From NCBI GenBank assembly GCA_009785715.1, contig WQVT01000041.1:1-10426 (forward strand): a stretch of DNA of 10,426 nt. The letters are read 5' to 3'. A model generated the notes under the pieces. The model was given only the letters and a program-made list of their open reading frames with translations. It was not told the origin of the DNA and did no database searches. The stretch's first letter is position 1; each line of letters opens with the position of its first letter. Position numbers and translations under genes: made by a program. This stretch comes from Acidimicrobiaceae bacterium (GTDB taxonomy: Bacteria; Actinomycetota; Acidimicrobiia; Acidimicrobiales; Palsa-688). Shown one piece after another: positions 1 through 5,109 of the stretch.

Positions 1-711
1 GAGGACCGATCCCTGGAGACCACCCGGACCATAGTCACGTAGCTCCGTGATCGATCGGGGCCCCGGCTCGCACGGGGTAGTGGGGACTTCGGAAACAAAC
101 TGATAGTCCGCGCCGACATAGAGCTGTTTCCCACTCGGCGAATAGGCGAGCGCGCAGACGCTGGCGACGAGGACCGTCCGACCACTCGTCAGATCGGGCA
201 GCGTCGTGGGAGCCGAGCCGACGAGAGAGGGCGGCCCGTTCTGGTGCACGGACAGCTGGACGAACGACGGTCCTTCCAAGTCACCCACTCCCACCGACCC
301 GCTCCCGCTGATGGCGATCGGCCCCGGATCGCTCAGCGAGACCGGGAGGGCGCCCAGCGCTGCACCGCTCGTGGAAAAGGCCATCACCTCGGCCGGGTTC
401 GCGGTACCCGGAGTCACGGTGACCAGCACCTGCGCCGCGGTCGGGTCGATGGCGACGGCGTTGAAATCGGCTCCCGCTGGCGCCGGGATCGTCACCTCCG
501 GGGCACCTGGGTTCTCGGCGTCGTAGGCGGCGAGCGCTCCGCCTCCACCGGTGATCACGAACGAGGTGTAGTCCTGCCCGGACAGACCGCCGGCTCGCGC
601 CTGTTTCACCCAGAAGGGACCGAGCACGGCGACGAACACCACAGCCAATGAGGCGAGGACGGCCACCCACGCCGGGCGCCGCACCGACCTCCGCAGAGAT
701 CCAAGGGACAT
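1..711 (-). CDS. Secreted beta-propeller-like protein, 3' end cut by the window edge
   Basis: The frame is open from an ATG at 711 to the left edge (237 codons, no stop), so the C-terminus is missing. The N-terminus has four arginines (residues 7-12), a hydrophobic segment at about 13-35, and an AxA-type signal peptidase site, ARA before GG, at 38-41, so the protein is probably exported. The remainder reads as short beta-rich blades of WD40/YVTN style: FNAVAIDPTAAQVLVTV at 83-99 and VCALAYSPSGKQLYVGA at 185-201, both with the hydrophobic-A-x-P/S-x-G-x-x-L-x-V pattern of a propeller strand pair. Cys186 and Cys214 could form a disulfide outside the cell. The start is supported by AGGAG four bases upstream. 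It lies downstream of the S1C protease gene on the same strand, with 188 bp between them. The substrate or partner is unknown. The fold is inferred from sequence pattern only. Confidence 0.72.
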   Translation of the reverse strand, partial: MSLGSLRRSVRRPAWVAVLASLAVVFVAVLGPFWVKQARAGGLSGQDYTSFVITGGGGALAAYDAENPGAPEVTIPAPAGADFNAVAIDPTAAQVLVTVTPGTANPAEVMAFSTSGAALGALPVSLSDPGPIAISGSGSVGVGDLEGPSFVQLSVHQNGPPSLVGSAPTTLPDLTSGRTVLVASVCALAYSPSGKQLYVGADYQFVSEVPTTPCEPGPRSITELRDYGPGGLQGSVL

Positions 712-715
712 GAGG

Positions 716-720
716 CTCCT
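716..720 (-). promoter_or_regulatory. Ribosome binding site of the propeller-like gene
   Basis: AGGAG lies on the minus strand, four bases before the ATG at 711. It is the clearest Shine-Dalgarno sequence in the window and fixes this start, which the signal peptide also supports. Confidence 0.6.
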
Positions 721-743
721 CAGCCGGGCTCCGATGCAGGCCG

Positions 744-775
744 CCCGCCACTAACTGCACCCGCCACGAACTGCA
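744..775. repeat. 16-bp tandem direct repeat, two copies
   Basis: Two head-to-tail copies of a 16-bp unit lie at 744-759 (cccgccactaactgca) and 760-775 (cccgccacgaactgca). They differ only at 752/768. They are in non-coding DNA 33 to 64 bp upstream of the propeller gene start. Two direct copies about 1.5 helical turns apart suit a regulator binding site, but a simple replication-slippage duplication is equally possible. No promoter hexamers can be assigned around it. Confidence 0.6.
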
Positions 776-777
776 TA

Positions 778-807
778 GGACGGCGTGATGGTAAGAGGCC
801 GCCGTCC
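778..807. terminator. Inverted repeat, possible hairpin between protease and propeller genes
   Basis: The arms ggacggcg (778-785) and cgccgtcc (800-807) are exact reverse complements of 8 bp around a 14-base loop. The repeat sits about 92 bp beyond the protease stop codon and directly next to the tandem repeat. No T-run follows on either strand and the loop is long, so termination is only one reading. An operator or a chance match in GC-rich DNA is also possible. Confidence 0.25.
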
Positions 808-899
808 AAAGCCACCCCGAATCCCGACGAATATGCACCTCGCTCGGCCTCATCGGGCAGCTCGCCCCGACGCCGGCGGAGCCGGTCAGGCGGGCCGGA

Positions 900-2672
900 T
901 CAGCTGGGCGGCCCGCTTGCCAGGGTGACGTTGACCGTGTGCGACTGGCCGCCGCTGTCGATATAAGCAACCTCGGCGGTCTGACCGGGGTGGTAGATCT
1001 CGATGATGTCGGTGAGATCGGTGGACGAGGAGACCGTCTTGCCGCCGAAGGACGTGATCGTGTCGCCGGCGACCAGGCCCGCACTCGCGGCCGCCCCATT
1101 GGCGATCACCTGGGAGATGGTGGCCCCGGATCCCGTCGCCGGCGAATTGCCCTGGCCGGCGCCCGAAACGTCCACTCCCAGGAATGCGGTCGCCCCGACA
1201 TGGATGGACGGAGATCCCTGCCCGGCCAGGATGTCCCGGGCGATCTCCATAGCCCGGTTGATAGGAATCGAGAAGCCCTCGGGGTTCCGGCTACCGGTCT
1301 GGAACGAGAATCCGTCAGAGGCTGCCGTGTCGACGCCGATCACCTGCCCCGAGAGGTTCACGAGCGAGCCCCCGGAGTCGCCGGGCTGGATGGAGGCATT
1401 GCTCTGGATCAGATCGTTGAGTTGCTCTGAGGTGCCGTCACCCTCGTCGCTGGCGGTGATCGACTGGTCCAGAGAGCTGATCGAGCCGCCCGTGATGCTG
1501 GGCTGACCGCCCGTCCCCCCGGCGTTGCCGATCGCCACCACGGACTGGCCGGCGACCAGGTTCGAGGAATTCCCGACGCTTGCCGCTGCGAGGCCCGAGG
1601 CGCCGATCAGCTGGACGACGGCGATGTCCTGGGCGTGGTCATAACCGAGAACCTTCGCCTGGTACGTCTTGCCGTTGCCGACGTCGGTGACCTGGATGGA
1701 GGTCTCCCCGTTGATGACGTGGTTGTTGGTGAGGATCTCTCCGTTGGAGCTGAGGACGATCCCGGTACCGGCGGCCTGCTCCTGGGAGTAGCTCAACGTC
1801 GTGTTGATATCGACCAATGCCGGAGACACCCGTTTGCCGACCGCCTCGACCTCGGCGGGGGTTGCCGGGACGTTCCCCCCGGTCGTGGGCTGAGGGCTCG
1901 TCGCTTGAGGGCTGGACGCCGGAGGACTGGAGGATTGGGGACTCGACGGTCCCTGACCCTGCTGGCCGAAGGACGGCCCGCTCGACGACCCCGCACCCTG
2001 CGACCCCGGATTGGCGGAGGGGGCGAGGACGGGGTCCGAGCTGCCCCCGACGCTGTGAGCCTGTCCGAGGCCGGCGCCGACGATCGCGGCGACCAGCGCC
2101 GCAGCCAGGAGAGCCGTGAGGATCCGGGCGCCGCGTCGCGAAGGCGGGCGCCGCCGGGGGGTCCCGGAATAGTCCCACGGACCCGATCCCCACCCCCCGG
2201 GATATGCGGGCGGCGGATTCCCTGCGCCCCAACTCCCCGAAGCGGGGCCTGCCGCGCCCCACACCCCGCCGGTCGGGCCATGCGGACCCTGGTCCCAACG
2301 CCAACCCCCGACCGAGTCGTCCCAGACCCAACCACGAGAACCGGGTGCCGCCTGGACCCAGCGCCAACCGCCGGAGGCGCCGTCCCAGGCCCAGCCGCCC
2401 CGGCCGGGAGCAGGCTGGCCGGAGCCCCATCCTCCGGAGGAATCGTCCGGGCCTTCGCGATCTGCCTCCGACGGGGCGTATCCGGACCCCCAGCCGCCTG
2501 ACGCCTCGGACGGATCGCGCCAACCGGCGGCATCGGGGGAAGTGGGCCAGGCAGGAGGTGGCGGCATGGACGCGCGGTACCCATCCTGCGGATCATGAAA
2601 ATCGCCAGCCCGGGACCCGTCGCCAGCCTGCTCGTCGTAGCCCGACTGCGGGCTGTCACTCATGTCGCTCAC
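900..2672 (-). CDS. Membrane-anchored S1C serine protease with PDZ domain (HtrA/DegP/PepD-like)
   Basis: This is a 590-residue trypsin-fold protease of the HtrA family, which degrades or chaperones misfolded proteins outside the membrane. A Gly/Trp/Pro-rich N-terminal tail (1-180) ends in a basic stop-transfer cluster (RRRPPSRRGAR). One membrane helix follows at about 184-202, then a Ser/Pro/Gln linker to about 270. The protease domain spans about 272-485 with His318 (TNNHVI), Asp349 (QDIAVV) and Ser433 (GDSGGS). A PDZ domain at about 495-590 has the carboxylate-loop sequence FLGV and the GLVAGDTI turn. The active-site sequence GDSGGS differs from the more usual GNSGGA of the family. Topology predicts the tail in the cytoplasm and the protease outside. 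The start is GTG at 2672, with ATG at 2663 an alternative; neither has a strong Shine-Dalgarno sequence (AGGCGAG precedes the GTG). It lies 68 bp downstream of the HAD gene. The family call is firm; the targets are unknown. Confidence 0.95.
   Translation of the reverse strand: MSDMSDSPQSGYDEQAGDGSRAGDFHDPQDGYRASMPPPPAWPTSPDAAGWRDPSEASGGWGSGYAPSEADREGPDDSSGGWGSGQPAPGRGGWAWDGASGGWRWVQAAPGSRGWVWDDSVGGWRWDQGPHGPTGGVWGAAGPASGSWGAGNPPPAYPGGWGSGPWDYSGTPRRRPPSRRGARILTALLAAALVAAIVGAGLGQAHSVGGSSDPVLAPSANPGSQGAGSSSGPSFGQQGQGPSSPQSSSPPASSPQATSPQPTTGGNVPATPAEVEAVGKRVSPALVDINTTLSYSQEQAAGTGIVLSSNGEILTNNHVINGETSIQVTDVGNGKTYQAKVLGYDHAQDIAVVQLIGASGLAAASVGNSSNLVAGQSVVAIGNAGGTGGQPSITGGSISSLDQSITASDEGDGTSEQLNDLIQSNASIQPGDSGGSLVNLSGQVIGVDTAASDGFSFQTGSRNPEGFSIPINRAMEIARDILAGQGSPSIHVGATAFLGVDVSGAGQGNSPATGSGATISQVIANGAAASAGLVAGDTITSFGGKTVSSSTDLTDIIEIYHPGQTAEVAYIDSGGQSHTVNVTLASGPPS
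2289..2411 (-). repeat. Tandem 21-residue Trp-rich repeat encoded in the protease N-terminal tail
   Basis: Residues 88-108 and 109-128 of the S1C protease are two copies of one unit: APG, then W-x-W-D, then GGWRW-x-Q. The four tryptophans fall at 94/96/103/105 and 115/117/124/126, exactly 21 residues apart. The hexapeptide GGWGSG occurs three more times in the same tail (59-64, 80-85, 159-164). The repeat lies before the membrane helix and so is predicted to be cytoplasmic. Its role is unknown. Confidence 0.8.
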
Positions 2673-2707
2673 AGTTCTCGCCTGGCTTCCTGGGGCTCGG
2701 TCGCGCG

Positions 2708-2734
2708 TGACACTCCGTCTCCCAGCAGGTTCCT
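2708..2734 (-). promoter_or_regulatory. Weak ECF-sigma-like promoter candidate upstream of the protease
   Basis: On the minus strand GGAACC (2734-2729) is followed after 15 bases by GTGTCA (2713-2708), about 36 bp before the protease start and inside the 68-bp HAD-protease gap. GGAAC resembles the -35 element of extracytoplasmic-function sigma factors, which often control htrA genes. The -10 element differs from the expected GTT, so support is weak. Confidence 0.15.
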
Positions 2735-2740
2735 ACGGTT

Positions 2741-3478
2741 CTATCCCAGGGTACCCCGGACCCGGCTCTGTGCCTGAGCGGGAGGGTCAAGACCGAACAG
2801 CCCGGGCAGCTGTGCCATGTCCTCGAAGACCTCGGTCGCTTCGACCAGGTCCGAAGCCGGGGTGAGCCCACCGGCGTAGCCGAAGACGACCATCCCCGCC
2901 CGCTTGGCCGCCTCGACACCGAAGCGACTGTCCTCTACAACGACCGCCCCGGCCGGCGCAACGCCGAGGACGGCGCTGGCGTGGAGAAACAGGTCGGGGG
3001 CCGGCTTCGGTGCGGCCACGTCGCGGCCGCTGAAGACGTGCGCCTCCGAGAAGTACTCCATCAGCCCGGTCCGGCGAAGCATCCAGAGCACCCGCACCCG
3101 CCGCGAGTTCGAGGCGACGCAACGAGGCACGCCGAGGGCGGCGAGCCCGGCGACCACCTCCTTGACGCCCTTGACCGATGCCAGGTCTGTCTCGGCCAGT
3201 TCCTCGAAGCGGTCCCGGAATCGCGCGTCCCACGACTCCGGGACCGGGCGTCCGATGTGAGCCTCGACCTCTGCACGGAAATGGCTTGCGGACGTGCCGA
3301 TGAACCGGCGGGCGAGCTCCTCCTCGGAGACGTGCCAGCCCAGTTCGCCGAGCAGTTCGGCGTTGACCCGGGCCGCCAGTGGCTCGCTGTCGACCAGCAC
3401 GCCGTCGCAGTCGAAGATCACGAGTGCAGGTGGCGCATCGAAAGATGACAGATCCTCATCTACCGGCTTGTCAGGCAT
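2741..3478 (-). CDS. HAD superfamily subfamily IA phosphatase (beta-phosphoglucomutase/YieH-like)
   Basis: This is a 245-residue haloacid-dehalogenase-fold hydrolase, probably a cytosolic Mg-dependent phosphatase or phosphomutase acting on a small phosphorylated metabolite. All four HAD motifs are present: motif I FDCDGVLVDSE with nucleophile Asp23 and Asp25, motif II VASNS with Ser123, motif III Lys158 in APKPAPD, and motif IV VVVEDSRFGVEAA with Glu182-Asp183. The helical cap lies between motifs I and II (about 30-100), as in subfamily IA. I chose the ATG at 3478: the frame stays open further upstream to 3616, but those 46 extra residues are Ser/Arg/Pro-rich, lie inside the nitroreductase gene and precede the normal family N-terminus. 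The start overlaps the nitroreductase stop by 8 nt, which suggests translational coupling. Beta-phosphoglucomutase, phosphogluconate phosphatase (YieH-like) and other sugar phosphatases cannot be told apart here. Confidence 0.92.
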   Translation of the reverse strand: MPDKPVDEDLSSFDAPPALVIFDCDGVLVDSEPLAARVNAELLGELGWHVSEEELARRFIGTSASHFRAEVEAHIGRPVPESWDARFRDRFEELAETDLASVKGVKEVVAGLAALGVPRCVASNSRRVRVLWMLRRTGLMEYFSEAHVFSGRDVAAPKPAPDLFLHASAVLGVAPAGAVVVEDSRFGVEAAKRAGMVVFGYAGGLTPASDLVEATEVFEDMAQLPGLFGLDPPAQAQSRVRGTLG

Positions 3479-4169
3479 TGGGACTCGCCACCGGGACTCC
3501 GGCGAAGTTGTCGTAGGTGGCGAACTCCTCGACCGGTGCCCGCCGCAGCCGGGTGGGCTGGTGGACCGGGTGGCCGAGCGCCATACCGGCGACCACCGCA
3601 AAGTGGTCGGGGGCACCGAGCGCCGCCCGGACCTCCGGCTCGCGGCGCGTCAGCATCGAGGTGGTCACGCCCCCGAGGCCGTGGTCGCGAGCCGCCAGCA
3701 AGATGCTCCAGACGAAGGGGAATATGGACATGCCGCCCACCAGGCCGTAGCGGTCGAAGTCCCGATCGGTGGCGGCCAGCACCCGAAGGTCCGCGAGGAC
3801 GACCAGGAGGACCGGGACTTGGTCGAGGTGCTCGGCGAAGTCCCCCGGCCCGGCGGCGGCCTTCTCGGCGATCGCCCTCGCCCCCGGCAGGGCCGCCTCT
3901 TCGGCCTGCCGGTCCGTGACGGGAGCCCAGGGCACCAGCCCGGCGCGGTTCATTGCCAGGTAGTCGTACCAACCGGGCAGGTAGAGGTCCCGGATCCGCC
4001 GGCGCAGCCCGAGGTCGCGCACGACGACCACACGCCACCCCTGGCGGTTCCCGCCGCTCGGCGCAAACCGGGCGACATCGAGGATCGAGGCCACCGTTGC
4101 ATCGTCGACCGACTCGTCCGTGAAACGGCGCACGGCACCCGTGGTGCGGAGAGCGTCTCGTAGCTCCAT
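3471..4169 (-). CDS. Nitroreductase-family FMN-dependent oxidoreductase
   Basis: This is a 232-residue cytosolic flavoprotein of the nitroreductase fold, which uses FMN and NAD(P)H to reduce nitro compounds, quinones or related substrates. The FMN phosphate-binding N-terminus is visible as RTTGAVRRFTDESV (8-21), followed by ARFAPSGGNRQGWRVVVV (33-50) with the conserved S-G-N-x-Q of the flavin site. Near the C-terminus are the helix SILLAARDHGLGGVTTS (154-170) and the MALGHP turn that closes the flavin pocket. The ATG at 4169 gives the normal family N-terminus; no good Shine-Dalgarno sequence precedes it. The gene is the first of a leftward run with the HAD phosphatase and diverges from the channel gene. 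The physiological substrate is unknown. The family also includes dehydrogenases and dehalogenase-like members, so only the family assignment is firm. Confidence 0.93.
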   Translation of the reverse strand: MELRDALRTTGAVRRFTDESVDDATVASILDVARFAPSGGNRQGWRVVVVRDLGLRRRIRDLYLPGWYDYLAMNRAGLVPWAPVTDRQAEEAALPGARAIAEKAAAGPGDFAEHLDQVPVLLVVLADLRVLAATDRDFDRYGLVGGMSIFPFVWSILLAARDHGLGGVTTSMLTRREPEVRAALGAPDHFAVVAGMALGHPVHQPTRLRRAPVEEFATYDNFAGVPVASPNA

Positions 4170-4205
4170 CGGGTCTCAACCGTACTGGGAGCGTGTGACA
4201 CTCAT
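4170..4205. promoter_or_regulatory. Short divergent intergenic region between nitroreductase and channel genes
   Basis: Only 36 bp separate the two start codons. On the minus strand TACGGT (4184-4179) matches the TANNNT -10 pattern and ends nine bases before the nitroreductase ATG, which would give a nearly leaderless transcript. No convincing -35 element accompanies it. On the plus strand GGGAG (4187-4191) lies 14 bases from the GTG at 4206, too far for a normal ribosome binding site. Confidence 0.3.
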
Positions 4206-5057
4206 GTGGTGGTCGCTCCGAGGCGCTCGATCCGGAAGGCGCCGCGGCTGGTGCGGGCGCCGCAGCATCACGCCGCGTCGGGCGGGTGGCACCCGATCGA
4301 GTGGGGCTGCGAGTTGGTGGGCACGGCCCTGCTCCTGCTCGGCGGTCTCTCCGCTGTCTGCCTGGACTTCGGCCCGGCGAGCCCGGTGGCGTCGGTGGTG
4401 CCGAGCCACTACTGGCGGCTCCTGGTCACCGGCGTGCTCTTCGCCAGCACCGGAGCGGCGGTCACCGTGAGCCCGTTGGGCCGGCGCTCGGGGGCGCATC
4501 TGAACCCTGCGGTGACCCTTGCCTTCTGGTCACGCCGCCAGGTCCATCCCCACGACCTCGCCGGCTACACCGTCTCCCAGGTGCTCGGCGCCCTGGCCGG
4601 CACGGAGATCGTGCGCCTTGCCTGGGGCTCGACGGCCCGCGCCGTCTCGCTGGGCGTGACACAGCCTGGTCGCGGGCTCGACGCCCCGCAGGCGGCGCTC
4701 GTCGAGGCGCTCATGACGGCGATCATGATCGGCACGATCCTCGTCATGGTGTCCTCACCGCACACCGCCCGGTGGACCCCGTTCGTGCTGATCCCGGTCA
4801 TCGCCATCCTGGTCTGGCAGGGCGCCCCCTATACCGGCACGTCACTCAATCCGGCGCGGAGCATCGGCCCTGCACTGCTCCTTCCCCGGCTCCATGACCT
4901 CTGGGTCTACCTGGTCGGTCCCCTCGGCGGCGCGATGGCCGCGGCCGGCGTCTTCAGCCTGGTCACCGATGCCGAAACCCTGACCGCCAAGCTCTACCAC
5001 GACCCCCGCTACCCCTCGACGATGCGGACCGCGCTGGTCGCAGGCACCCACGCCTGA
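4206..5057 (+). CDS. MIP/aquaporin-family channel with non-canonical selectivity filter
   Basis: This is a 283-residue inner-membrane channel for water or small neutral solutes. Both half-helix signatures are intact: SGAHLNPAVTLAF with the first NPA at 100-102, and TGTSLNPARSIGPA with the second NPA at 215-217 and Arg218. Six hydrophobic helices lie at about 36-54, 71-89, 119-138, 162-183, 190-206 and 232-254. The protein is longer than AqpZ-type channels because of about 30 N-terminal and 25 C-terminal extra residues. Read without gaps against E. coli AqpZ, the aromatic/arginine filter would be Ala80, Val203, Thr212 and Arg218 rather than Phe/His/Thr/Arg, which suggests a wider, less polar pore. 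The start is uncertain. GTG at 4206 gives the longest frame, but GTG at 4251, with GGAAGG 11 bases before it, still keeps all six helices. The NCS1 transporter follows after 52 bp on the same strand. Confidence 0.93.
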   Translation: MVVAPRRSIRKAPRLVRAPQHHAASGGWHPIEWGCELVGTALLLLGGLSAVCLDFGPASPVASVVPSHYWRLLVTGVLFASTGAAVTVSPLGRRSGAHLNPAVTLAFWSRRQVHPHDLAGYTVSQVLGALAGTEIVRLAWGSTARAVSLGVTQPGRGLDAPQAALVEALMTAIMIGTILVMVSSPHTARWTPFVLIPVIAILVWQGAPYTGTSLNPARSIGPALLLPRLHDLWVYLVGPLGGAMAAAGVFSLVTDAETLTAKLYHDPRYPSTMRTALVAGTHA

Positions 5058-5075
5058 TCGCCTCCGACGACGACG

Positions 5076-5103
5076 TTGGGTGAGCGGAGGATGTGGGTAG
5101 CGT
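5076..5103 (+). promoter_or_regulatory. Candidate promoter for a leaderless NCS1 transcript
   Basis: TTGGGT (5076-5081) and TAGCGT (5098-5103) are separated by 16 bases. The second matches the actinobacterial -10 pattern TANNNT and ends six bases before the GTG at 5110, so transcription would begin at or next to the start codon. This fits the lack of a usable Shine-Dalgarno sequence: GGAGG at 5086-5090 is 19 bases from the GTG. The -35 matches only the TTG of the consensus. Confidence 0.35.
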
Positions 5104-5109
5104 CCGCGC

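Noticed and set aside
873..885. Hairpin ccggc-gga-gccgg just beyond the protease stop as a terminator
   Set aside because: It has only a 5-bp stem, no T-run follows, and such GC palindromes are common in this base composition.
281..1099. Minus-strand frame spanning the gap between the protease and propeller genes
   Set aside because: It overlaps both real genes in another frame and its translation is low-complexity Arg/Ser/Gly sequence; the gap is better read as non-coding.
3479..3616. N-terminal extension of the HAD phosphatase by 46 residues
   Set aside because: The extra residues lie inside the nitroreductase gene, have no HAD character, and the ATG at 3478 gives the normal family start and a typical coupling overlap.
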